Of a stretch of DNA of 64,000 nucleotides, positions 11,316 through 19,132 are shown one piece after another. The notes beneath the pieces are model-generated. The model searched no databases and was not told the DNA's origin. It worked only from the letters and a program-made list of their open reading frames with translations. This DNA is from Pseudomonas sp. LBUM920 (GTDB lineage Bacteria > Pseudomonadota > Gammaproteobacteria > Pseudomonadales > Pseudomonadaceae): contig NZ_CP027762.1 in NCBI RefSeq assembly GCF_003852315.1, positions 718,501 to 782,500 of the forward strand, read 5' to 3'. Made by a program: the position numbers and the translations under genes. Each line of letters opens with the position of its first letter. Position 1 is the first letter of the stretch.

Positions 11316-11606
11316 TTAGTGGACGACCCAGCTGAGTAGCCAGAGGCCGAGCATTAGCCAGATGACGCCCAGGATGATCGAAGCGCGCATGAAGGCGCGA
11401 ACGGCCGAATACAGGAAGAGCAGGCCGATGATCAGGGTGATGATGCTGATGATCGAGGTGTCCATGCCCAGTGCGCGGGACATGCCATCGACGAAGTCGC
11501 CACCGGCATGGGTGAGCATATTGAACAGCCCACTGAAGAATTCGACGATGTAGTGGATGATCAGGCCAATCGTGTTACCCAACCATCCGAAAAAGTCTGC
11601 TTGCAT
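11316..11606 (-). CDS. Small membrane protein, function unknown
   Basis: 96 residues from ATG 11606 (MQADFFGWLGNTIGLIIHYI). The frame extends upstream, but that extension reads through a REP and intergenic sequence. Three hydrophobic segments are visible: GNTIGLIIHYIVEFFSGLF, SIISIITLIIGLLFLYSAV and ASIILGVIWLMLGLWLLSWV, with a short polar loop (HAGGDFVDGMSRALG). I do not recognise the family. It lies between yfhM and pbpC on the opposite strand, and its 5' region (11607-11742) is divergent from pbpC. Confidence 0.7.
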   Translation of the reverse strand: MQADFFGWLGNTIGLIIHYIVEFFSGLFNMLTHAGGDFVDGMSRALGMDTSIISIITLIIGLLFLYSAVRAFMRASIILGVIWLMLGLWLLSWVVH

Positions 11607-11742
11607 AGGTGTGTCTCGATGAATAAGTGGACGAAATTGCCAGCACTGGGCCTTTGGTTGCGAAGGGTCGCGGCTAGTTCCGTGAAGCATAGAGGTTTGC
11701 GGGGTTGAATTTGCGATTTGTTGTGGGCGGGGTGGGGCCGTT

Positions 11743-14109
11743 GTGAGTGAGGCGACTGATAGACCGTCATCGCAGGCAGGCCAGCTCCCACATTTACTGC
11801 GCGTGGGCGTGGGTTTGGTGTTGTTGGTGATTGCGCTGTTGTGGCTGGCGGATCGTATGTGGCCGCTGCCTTTGCCCAAGGATGATTTGGCGCGCGTGGT
11901 GCTGGCCGAGGATGGCACGCCGTTGTGGCGCTTTGCCGATGCCAATGGCGTGTGGCGGTATCCGGTGCAGACCCGGGAGGTGTCGCCGTATTATCTGGAC
12001 GCGCTGCTCACCTACGAAGATCGCTGGTTTTACGAGCACCCCGGCGTGAACCCGCTGGCGCTGCTGCGGGCGACGTGGCAGAACCTGACCGGCGCGCGCG
12101 TGGTGTCGGGCGGCAGCACCTTGTCGATGCAGGTGGCGCGGTTGCTCGACCCGCATTCGCGCACTTTCCACGGCAAGCTGCGTCAGCTGTGGCGCACTGC
12201 GCAGTTGGAATGGCATTTGTCCAAGGACGAGATCCTTAATCTGTACCTGAACCGCGCGCCCTTTGGCGGGACGTTGCAGGGCGTGGCGGCGGCCAGTTGG
12301 GCGTATTTGGGCAAGTCCCCGGCGCAGCTGACCCATGCCGAAGCCGCGTTGCTCGCCGTATTGCCCCAGGCGCCGAGTCGTCTGCGCCCGGATCGCCACC
12401 CGCAACGTGCCCAGCAGGCCCGCGACAAAGTGCTGCGCCGCCTTGCCGAATTCCAGGTGTGGCCGCAGTCGGCCGTTGATGAAGCCCTGCAAGAGCCGCT
12501 GCTGCTCGCCCCTCGGCTCGAACCCAGCCTCGCGCCGTTGCTGGCCCGCCGCCTCAACCGTCCGGACAGCCCGCCGCTGATCCGCACCACCCTCGACGCC
12601 ACGCTGCAACGCCGCCTCGAAGACCTGCTGCTGGGCTGGCGCGCGCGGCTGCCGGAACACACCTCCGCCGCCATCCTGGTGGTGGAGGAAGAAACCATGG
12701 CCGTGCGCGCCTACCTCGGCTCGGTGGATATTAATGATGCCAAGCGCTTTGGCCATGTCGACATGATCAGCGCGCTGCGCTCGCCCGGCTCGACCTTGAA
12801 ACCTTTTCTGTACGGCATGGCGCTGGACGAGGGGTTGATCCACTCCGAGTCGCTGCTGCAGGACGTGCCCCGGCGTTATGGCGATTACCGGCCAGGCAAC
12901 TTCTCCATGGGTTTCAGCGGCGCAGTGCCGGCGAGTACGGCGCTGTCCAGTTCATTGAATTTGCCGGCGGTGCAGTTGCTGGAGGCCTATGGGCCGAAAC
13001 GGTTTGCTGCGCAGATGCGCATCGGCGGCGTGCCGCTGGCATTGCCGGCGTTGGCCGAACCGAACCTGGCGCTGATTCTGGGCGGGGCGGGCAGCCGTCT
13101 GGAGGACTTGGTCAGCGGTTACAGCGCCTTTGCCCGCGACGGCAGGAGTGCTGCTATCCGATTACAGCCGGACGATACGCTTAAAGAACGGCCTTTACTG
13201 TCGCCAGGGTCCGCCTGGATTGTGCGGCGCATCCTCAGCGGCCAGGCGCGGCCCGACCGTGACCCGCGTGCCGAGCTGGTGCAGCGCCCGGTGCTTGCCT
13301 GGAAAACCGGCACCAGCTATGGCTTTCGCGATGCCTGGGCGCTGGGTGTGGGGCCGCGCTACCTGATCGGCGTGTGGATTGGCCGGCCCGACGGCACGCC
13401 CGTACCGGGGCAGTTCGGGCTGGCGTCGGCGGCGCCGTTGATGTTGCAGGTGCATGACGTGCTGACCAACCGCGACAGCCAGCGCGGGATCAGCGCGCCC
13501 GTCAGGCCGGTGCCTGCCAATGTTGGCGTGGCCGCGATCTGTTGGCCGCTGGGCCAGCCCATGAGCCGCAGCGACCCCAATTGCCGCCGTCAACGCTTTG
13601 CCTGGACGCTGGACAACACCACGCCGCCGACCTTGCAGGCCTTGGATCAGCCGTTGAGCGTGGGATTGATGGAAAGCGTGTGGGTCAATGCCAAAGGCTT
13701 GCGGGTGGACGCGCATTGCCCTGGCGCAGTGTCAAAAAATATCGCCTTGTGGCCGGCACCGCTGGAGCCCTGGCTGCCCAGGGGGGAGCGCCGCGAGGCG
13801 CGCATCCCGGCTGCCGACCCCGATTGCCCGCCGCCAGCGCTGGCCGCCTCGTCGCCGCTGTCCATCGTCGGCGTACGCGAAGGCGACCAACTGCGCCTGC
13901 CCGCCGCCAGCCAGCAGGCCCTGCACTTGAAAATATCTGCCCTGGGCGGCAGTGGCCGGCGATGGTGGTTCCTCAACGGCGCGCCACTGGGCGACAGCGC
14001 CAATCAGGACAGCATCAACGCCAGCTTCGAACAGCTGGGCCGCTACCAGCTCAGCGTCCTCGACGAAGCCGGCCAAACCGCCCGCCTCGAATTCAGCGTG
14101 ATCGATTAG
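11743..14109 (+). CDS. pbpC: Penicillin-binding protein 1C
   Basis: 788 residues if GTG 11743 is used. Order: short cytoplasmic tail, one transmembrane helix (VGLVLLVIALLWLAD), a GT51 glycosyltransferase with TYEDRWFYEHPG (Glu near 92) and GGSTLSMQVARLL, a transpeptidase with SPGSTLKP (Ser near 350) and KTGTS (Lys near 521), and a C-terminal BiPBP_C beta-domain. It polymerises glycan strands and may crosslink peptides. The start is uncertain because the first 18 or so codons coincide with half of a REP palindrome; in-frame GTG codons at 11803 and 11809 are alternatives. It pairs functionally with yfhM. Confidence 0.92.
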   Translation: MSEATDRPSSQAGQLPHLLRVGVGLVLLVIALLWLADRMWPLPLPKDDLARVVLAEDGTPLWRFADANGVWRYPVQTREVSPYYLDALLTYEDRWFYEHPGVNPLALLRATWQNLTGARVVSGGSTLSMQVARLLDPHSRTFHGKLRQLWRTAQLEWHLSKDEILNLYLNRAPFGGTLQGVAAASWAYLGKSPAQLTHAEAALLAVLPQAPSRLRPDRHPQRAQQARDKVLRRLAEFQVWPQSAVDEALQEPLLLAPRLEPSLAPLLARRLNRPDSPPLIRTTLDATLQRRLEDLLLGWRARLPEHTSAAILVVEEETMAVRAYLGSVDINDAKRFGHVDMISALRSPGSTLKPFLYGMALDEGLIHSESLLQDVPRRYGDYRPGNFSMGFSGAVPASTALSSSLNLPAVQLLEAYGPKRFAAQMRIGGVPLALPALAEPNLALILGGAGSRLEDLVSGYSAFARDGRSAAIRLQPDDTLKERPLLSPGSAWIVRRILSGQARPDRDPRAELVQRPVLAWKTGTSYGFRDAWALGVGPRYLIGVWIGRPDGTPVPGQFGLASAAPLMLQVHDVLTNRDSQRGISAPVRPVPANVGVAAICWPLGQPMSRSDPNCRRQRFAWTLDNTTPPTLQALDQPLSVGLMESVWVNAKGLRVDAHCPGAVSKNIALWPAPLEPWLPRGERREARIPAADPDCPPPALAASSPLSIVGVREGDQLRLPAASQQALHLKISALGGSGRRWWFLNGAPLGDSANQDSINASFEQLGRYQLSVLDEAGQTARLEFSVID
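11752..11796. repeat. Single REP half inside the pbpC start region
   Basis: GCAGGCCAGCTCCCACATTT near 11776-11795, preceded by GACTGATAGACCGTCATC, is the right half of the local REPIN type. The matching left half is missing or badly eroded. Read in the pbpC frame it encodes SSQAGQLPHLL. Confidence 0.75.
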
Positions 14110-14130
14110 CCACCCGCCCACCCCACCCCA

Positions 14131-14251
14131 TTGTGGCGAGCGGGCTTGCCCCGCGTTGGGCTGCGCAGCAGCCCCAGAAGACTCATGTCTCGCGTCGTCA
14201 GATTTCAGGGCCGCTTCGCGCCCCAACGCGGGGCAAGCCCGCTCGCCACAA
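14131..14251. repeat. REPIN, GTGGCGAGCGGGCTTGCC class
   Basis: TTGTGGCGAGCGGGCTTGCC at 14131 and the inverse GGCAAGCCCGCTCGCCACAA ending at 14251 flank a spacer with a second inverted pair (GGGCTGCGCAGCAG and a related arm). It belongs to a different REP class from the GTGGGAGC elements. It directly follows pbpC. Confidence 0.85.
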
Positions 14252-14290
14252 CAAGCCCGCGAACACCTATCAAATGCAGGCGCAGCCTCA

Positions 14291-14600
14291 CCCGCGATAG
14301 ACCTCCCAGCAACCCCTCCCAAGTTTGATCTACACCCGATTCAAATGTGGGAGCGGGCTTGCCCGCGATAGCGCCCCCAGCAACCCCCCCAAGTTTGATC
14401 TACACCCGATTCAAATGTGGGAGCTGGCTTGCCTGCGATGGCGCCCTCAGCAACCCCCCAAGTTTGATCTACACCCGATTCAAATGTAGGAGCTGGCTTA
14501 TCCGCGATAGCGCCCCCAGCAACCCCCCCCCCAAGTTTGATGTACACCCGATTCAAATGTGGGAGCTGGCTTACCCGCAATGGCGCCCTCAAACACACCA
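14291..14600. repeat. Tandem array of 70-bp REP-containing units
   Basis: AAGTTTGATCTACACCCGAT recurs at 14321, 14391 and 14460, and again with one change at 14533, giving periods of 70, 69 and 73 bases. A partial unit precedes them. Each unit holds one REP in the same orientation (AATGTGGGAGCTGGCTTGCC type) and a run of C of 7 to 10 bases. These are direct, not inverted, copies. With the element at 14131 this explains the 553-base gap between pbpC and the next gene. Confidence 0.9.
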
Positions 14601-14662
14601 CCGGGATTCACTTGCCTTCATCCCTGATCCCCCCGAAGCTATACACCTTCAGGAGCCCCCGC

Positions 14663-14971
14663 ATGAACCTCGAACACCTCACCGAACGCCTGCACCGCAT
14701 CCGCGATAACAACGACTGGAAGCAGTTCCACAGCCCGAAAAACCTGGCCATGGCCGCCAGTGTGGAAATGGCTGAGCTGGTGGAAATCTTCCAATGGCTG
14801 AGCGAAGACCAATCGCGCCAGCTATCCGCCGACACACTCGCCCACGCCGGGCAGGAAGTCGGCGATATCGTGTTGTACCTGCTGTTGCTGTGCAGCGAGT
14901 TGGGCCTGGACATGAACGAGGTGGTACGCGCCAAACTGGCCGACAGCGAACGGCGGTTTGCCCATGAGTGA
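14663..14971 (+). CDS. MazG-like nucleotide pyrophosphohydrolase
   Basis: 102 residues from ATG 14663, with AGGAG 8 bases upstream; the upstream open frame is REP sequence. The all-alpha NTP-PPase motif is present: EMAELVEIFQW, then EVGDIVLYLLLL, which supply the EXXE and EXXD metal ligands. The single-domain length fits the RS21-C6/dCTPase-like group that hydrolyses (d)NTPs to monophosphates, perhaps for nucleotide-pool cleaning. It overlaps cmoM by 8 bases, so the two are translated together. Confidence 0.85.
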   Translation: MNLEHLTERLHRIRDNNDWKQFHSPKNLAMAASVEMAELVEIFQWLSEDQSRQLSADTLAHAGQEVGDIVLYLLLLCSELGLDMNEVVRAKLADSERRFAHE

Positions 14972-15713
14972 TCGTCATTTCGACCAGCTGGCCACGCGCT
15001 TTGCCGAGAAAATCTACGGCGGTGCCAAAGGCGCAATTCGCCTGGCGGTGCTCCAGGCCGACCTGATCGAAGCGCTGCCGGACCGTCCATTGCGGGTGTT
15101 GGATATCGGCGCAGGCCTGGGGCATATGTCGCTGTGGCTGGCCGAGCGCGGCCACCAAGTGACCCTGGCCGAGCCCGCCGAGCCGATGCTCGAAGGCGCG
15201 CGCCAACGCTTCGCCGACGCCGGCCAGAGCGCAACCTTTATCCATGCGCCCTGGCAAGAACTGCTCGGCCAACTCACCCAGCCCTACGATTTGGTGCTGT
15301 GCCACGCTGTGTTGGAATGGCTGGCCGAACCCCATGCGATCCTGCCGGTGCTGCACCAGCTCACCGTGCCGGGCGGCTGGCTGTCGCTGGCGTTCTACAA
15401 CCGCGATGCGCTGATTTACCGCAACTTGCTCAAAGGTCACTTTCGCAAAATGCGCAAGAACGACATGGCCGGCGAGAAGCAGAGCCTCACCCCGCAGCAG
15501 CCGCTCGACCCGCGGGAGTTGGCGGCGCAACTCGAGGGGCTTTGGCAGGTCGAAAGCCAAAGTGGCGTGCGGGTGTTCCACGACTACATGCCGGTGGAAT
15601 TCCAGGCCCGCGCCGATGTGCAGGATTTGTTGGAGATGGAACTCGCTCACCGTCGTCACCCAAGCTTTGCCGGACTTGGGCGTTATTTGCACTGGATTTG
15701 CCGTCCGGTTTAA
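14964..15713 (+). CDS. cmoM: tRNA 5-carboxymethoxyuridine methyltransferase
   Basis: 249 residues from ATG 14964. It is a Rossmann SAM-methyltransferase with VLDIGAGLGHMSLWLAERG (motif I), FHAVLEW-like CHAVLEWLAEP and GGWLSLAFYNRDAL. The N-terminus (DRHFDQLATRFAEKIYGGAKG) and the GVRVFHDYMP block are close to what I know of E. coli CmoM. The enzyme methylates cmo5U34 to mcmo5U34 in tRNAs that read several codons. It overlaps the MazG-like gene. A lipoprotein gene follows after 24 bases. Confidence 0.88.
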   Translation: MSDRHFDQLATRFAEKIYGGAKGAIRLAVLQADLIEALPDRPLRVLDIGAGLGHMSLWLAERGHQVTLAEPAEPMLEGARQRFADAGQSATFIHAPWQELLGQLTQPYDLVLCHAVLEWLAEPHAILPVLHQLTVPGGWLSLAFYNRDALIYRNLLKGHFRKMRKNDMAGEKQSLTPQQPLDPRELAAQLEGLWQVESQSGVRVFHDYMPVEFQARADVQDLLEMELAHRRHPSFAGLGRYLHWICRPV

Positions 15714-15737
15714 GCGGCCCAGTCTGCGGAGGTCGAA

Positions 15738-16340
15738 ATGCGTCGTCTCTGTTTGATCCTGTTGTCGGTGGGCTTGAGCGCCTGCTCCAGCCCCAATCCC
15801 TACGTGGCCGCTTCCGCGCCGATGCCCCCGGCACCGGCCCAGGCGGCCAACACCTTTGATGCCAGCGCCTACCCGGCGCCGGTGCGCGACTATGGCGCCT
15901 ACCGCAGCTGGGGCTGGCTCAACGGCCAACTGCCGGCGGGCACGGCCTGGGCCGACTCGGCGCAGATTGCCGAGGCGGTCAGTGGCGCGCTCGACCAGCG
16001 TGGCCTGCGACCCTTGCATGACAACCGTGCGCCTGACCTGCTGGTGAGCGCCGATGTGCGTCTGGAAAAACGGCTGCGCCAGGTCCAGGACGACTATGGC
16101 TACGGTTACGGCGGCTATAACCGCTATGGCAATGGCTACGGCATGTACAACACCGTGCCGGTGGTGCGCACGTATGAAGTGACGGTCGCCGTGGCGCGCA
16201 TCAGCCTGTTCGATGCCCGCACACGCCAGCCGGTGTGGAGCACCAGCGCCGAAACCGCCAGCCAGGGCAGCCTGAGCCAACGGGCCGATGCCTTGCGTGA
16301 AGCGATGCAGAAGGCAATGAGCGCCTATCCACCCAGTTAG
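15738..16340 (+). CDS. DUF4136 lipoprotein (first of two)
   Basis: 200 residues. MRRLCLILLSVGLSAC gives a lipid Cys16. The mature part has the DUF4136 pattern: an opening DYGAYRSWGW, then IAEAVSGALDQRGLRP, a beta-rich middle and a final GSLSQRADALREAMQKAMSAYPPS helix. An insert rich in Gly and Tyr (YGYGYGGYNRYGNGYG) sits around residue 115. The family has no defined role beyond being envelope lipoproteins. A GGAGG box precedes the start by about 8 bases. A paralogue follows 44 bases downstream. Confidence 0.82.
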   Translation: MRRLCLILLSVGLSACSSPNPYVAASAPMPPAPAQAANTFDASAYPAPVRDYGAYRSWGWLNGQLPAGTAWADSAQIAEAVSGALDQRGLRPLHDNRAPDLLVSADVRLEKRLRQVQDDYGYGYGGYNRYGNGYGMYNTVPVVRTYEVTVAVARISLFDARTRQPVWSTSAETASQGSLSQRADALREAMQKAMSAYPPS

Positions 16341-16384
16341 CAGCTATTCTCATCTCAGGCTGAATTGTCTTTTGGAGATAAACC

Positions 16385-16942
16385 ATGTTTCGTCGCATTG
16401 CTGCACTTGCTGTTGTCGTGTTGCTGGGCGGTTGCCAGTCCAACCAGGTCAACCACGACTTTGACGCCAGCCGCGACTTCGGCGCCTACCGCAACTGGGC
16501 CTGGAAAGACCCGGCGCTGCAATATCGCCCGGATGATCCGCGGATCAAGAGCGACCTCACCGAGCAGCGCATCCGCCAGGCCGTGGGCGAACAACTTGAC
16601 CAACGCGGCCTGCGTCCCGCCGCAGCCGGCACCAAGGCTGACCTGAACGTGCAGGCTTACCTGATCGTCGAAGACCGCCAGCAACAAGTCACCACCAACT
16701 ACGGCGGCGCCTGGGGTGGCCCATGGAATGGCTACTGGGGCGCGCCGATGTACAACGAAACGCGCAACATCACCTACAAAGTCGCAACCATCCAGATCGA
16801 CTTGCTGGACGGCAAGGACGGCAAGCTGGTGTGGCGCGGCAGTGACGAGCAGATGATGGCCAGCAGCCCAAATCCACAGGATCGCAACAACGCCATCCGC
16901 ACCACCGTCAGCAAAATCCTCTCCAACTACCCGCCGCACTAA
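16385..16942 (+). CDS. DUF4136 lipoprotein (second of two)
   Basis: 185 residues. MFRRIAALAVVVLLGGC gives a lipid Cys17. It shares FGAYRNWAW, a LTEQRIRQAVGEQLDQRGLR helix and the terminal IRTTVSKILSNYPPH with the preceding gene, so the two look like an ancient duplication. The Gly-rich stretch here is YGGAWGGPWNGYWGAPM. Function unknown. A TTGGAGA ribosome-binding site is seen at 16371. The gene ends just before a REPIN. Confidence 0.82.
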   Translation: MFRRIAALAVVVLLGGCQSNQVNHDFDASRDFGAYRNWAWKDPALQYRPDDPRIKSDLTEQRIRQAVGEQLDQRGLRPAAAGTKADLNVQAYLIVEDRQQQVTTNYGGAWGGPWNGYWGAPMYNETRNITYKVATIQIDLLDGKDGKLVWRGSDEQMMASSPNPQDRNNAIRTTVSKILSNYPPH

Positions 16943-16956
16943 ACCTTTCCCCAATT

Positions 16957-17050
16957 CCCTGTGGGAGGGGGCTTGCCCCCGATAGCGCAGTGTCAGTCAA
17001 TAATGCTGTGACCGACCCACCGCCATCGCGGGCAAGCCCGCTCCCACATT
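16957..17050. repeat. REPIN
   Basis: CCCTGTGGGAGGGGGCTTGC at the left, GCAAGCCCGCTCCCACATTG at the right. The left half carries a GGGGG variant compensated by CCCCC in its own hairpin arm. It lies in the 213 bases between the DUF4136 pair and tadG. Confidence 0.9.
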
Positions 17051-17155
17051 GGATCTCCTGCAGCCTTGAGTCAGCGCATCCCTCAGCCCTTGTCTACACT
17101 CAAAGACACCCCAGGAGAGTAAGCGCTCGGCGACTCGCCGGCACAGGAGTGCTCG

Positions 17156-19132
17156 ATGTCTCCCCGATTTCATTGCAAGCAGCGCGGCGCCATTGGCTTG
17201 ATGGCCGCCGGCGTATTGGCGGTGGTGTTGGCGTTTACCTTGCTGGTGATCGACAGCGGCCGTTTGTACCTGGAAAAGCGCAAGTTGCAAGGCGTGGCGG
17301 ACACGGCAGCGCTGGAAGCTGTCAGCCGCAATGGCACCTGCCTGGCAGGGTTGAGTGCGGCGGCCTACGCCGGGCAAAGCGTGGCGCGCAATTATTTCGT
17401 GGTGGGCAACGGCAACACCCTGGTGACCCGCTGTGGCTCCGTCACCACTGGCGCCTCGGGCCAGCGCACGTTCAGCGCAAACCCCGCGCTGTCGTCAGCC
17501 ATTCAGGTAGTGGCCAGCAAAACCGTCACGACCAGCGTGGCCGGCGGCGTGTGGGCCCTGTTTTCCGGCAACCCGGTCAGCCTCAACACGGTCCTGTCAG
17601 CCACGGCGGTGGCGGCCAAGCCCACGCCATCCTTGGCCCAACTGACCATCAACAGCACGTTGGCCAGCGTCAACACCGCCAGCGCAAGCCTGTTGAACCC
17701 CTTGTTCAGCGGCTTGCTCGGCGGCAACCTCAACCTGACACTCGCCGGCTGGAATGGCTTGCTCAATACCAATATCAGCCTGCTCAGTTACCTCGACCAA
17801 CTGGCGATCAACCTGGGCGTGACCGCAGGTAACTACACCCAACTGCTCAACACCAACGTGACCGCCTCGCAGTTGATCCAGGCCGCAATCACGGTGCTCA
17901 CCGCCAACGGCGCGACGGCGGATGTACTGACGGCCCTGGGCAGCTTGAAAATCGCCGCCATCAACCAGGCCCCGCTGACCCTCGGGCAGATCCTGCAGTT
18001 GCAGACGGGCACTACCGCCGCCGCGCTGAATGCCAACCTGCAGGTGTTCCAGCTGATTCAGGGCGTGGTGCAGCTGTCCAACAGCCAGAGTGCGGCTGCC
18101 GCGACTTTGCCCGTCAGCCTGCTGGGGCTGGCCAATATCACCACGCAGGTCAAAGTGATCGAGCCGCCGCAACTCTCGGCGATTGGCGACCCGGCGTTGG
18201 CCGCGGCCAACCCCCTGGGGCCGAATGCGATTTATGTGCGCACCGCCCAGGTGCGCACCGAGGTGACGGTCAGCCTGCCGGTGCTGAGCAGTTTGTCGGG
18301 GCTCACCACGGCTGTGAATAACCTGGTGGGGCCGCTGACGCCGGTGATCAACAGCCTGTTGAGCCTGAACCTGGTGAGCACGATCAACTCGGCGCTGTGT
18401 TTGCTGGGGGCCGGCTGCCAACAACTGGACCTGCTGGCGTTGCCGGGCAACCTGCCGCTCAATATCGTGCTGGATGCCGGCGGCGCCAGCAGCTATGTCA
18501 CGGCCTACAGTTGCCCGACGGGCAGCGCTGGCACCAAGAGCCTGACGGCCTACACCACCACCTCGCTGGCGTCGCTGAATGTGGGCGCTATCACCAATGC
18601 GTTTTCCAGCACCTTGCCGATGACCGTGGCGCCTTTGGCGCTGATCGATATCGGCACCAAGACCTGCCATGAAATCCTCGGAATCGGCACTTGCGGTACC
18701 CGTGTACCGTTCGCCGGCGGTGGCGTCGCGATCAAGGTGCTAAGCCCGATTGCGGCGAGCAATCAGACCCTGGTGTTCTCCAGTACTGCGCCGTTCGCCA
18801 CGCCACCTAACGTGGGCCTCACCCCGACCTATCAGGCTGCCGCGCCGGCAACCAATGTGGTCAGCAGCCTGTCGACCACGCTTAATGGCGTAGGCATTAC
18901 GGCGTACCAGCCGGTCGGCAGTAACCCGTTGGGCGCGCTGGCGGCAAGCGTCGTGTCGCTGCTCGGCGGCGTCAGCGCCATCGTCACCCCGGTGGTGGAC
19001 AGCCTGCTGGGGCCGCTGCTCAACCCGATCCTCAACAACCTGTTGAACATGTTGGGCATCAGCCTGACGAATGTGAACGTGGGCGCCAACCTGACCTGCG
19101 GCCAGACCGGCGAGGCCTACCTGGTGATTTAA
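17156..19132 (+). CDS. tadG: TadG-like Tad pilus assembly protein
   Basis: 658 residues. The N-terminus is the pseudopilin-like TadE/G start: a basic patch (HCKQRGAIGLMAAGV), one transmembrane helix (LAVVLAFTLLVIDSGR) and YLEKRKLQGVADTAALEA. The rest is a long, Leu/Asn/Thr/Val-rich, probably exported domain without catalytic motifs (many LLNPLLSG-like and NLNLTL-like segments). TadG proteins help anchor or assemble Flp pili in the envelope. It stands at the far edge of the tad locus on the plus strand, convergent with the sensor kinase, their ends overlapping by 4 bases. Confidence 0.82.
   Translation: MSPRFHCKQRGAIGLMAAGVLAVVLAFTLLVIDSGRLYLEKRKLQGVADTAALEAVSRNGTCLAGLSAAAYAGQSVARNYFVVGNGNTLVTRCGSVTTGASGQRTFSANPALSSAIQVVASKTVTTSVAGGVWALFSGNPVSLNTVLSATAVAAKPTPSLAQLTINSTLASVNTASASLLNPLFSGLLGGNLNLTLAGWNGLLNTNISLLSYLDQLAINLGVTAGNYTQLLNTNVTASQLIQAAITVLTANGATADVLTALGSLKIAAINQAPLTLGQILQLQTGTTAAALNANLQVFQLIQGVVQLSNSQSAAAATLPVSLLGLANITTQVKVIEPPQLSAIGDPALAAANPLGPNAIYVRTAQVRTEVTVSLPVLSSLSGLTTAVNNLVGPLTPVINSLLSLNLVSTINSALCLLGAGCQQLDLLALPGNLPLNIVLDAGGASSYVTAYSCPTGSAGTKSLTAYTTTSLASLNVGAITNAFSSTLPMTVAPLALIDIGTKTCHEILGIGTCGTRVPFAGGGVAIKVLSPIAASNQTLVFSSTAPFATPPNVGLTPTYQAAAPATNVVSSLSTTLNGVGITAYQPVGSNPLGALAASVVSLLGGVSAIVTPVVDSLLGPLLNPILNNLLNMLGISLTNVNVGANLTCGQTGEAYLVI

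Noticed and set aside
14291..14600. Regular 70-bp spacing that might suggest a CRISPR array
   Set aside because: Repeat and spacer are both conserved between units, the repeat is a REP, and there are no cas genes.
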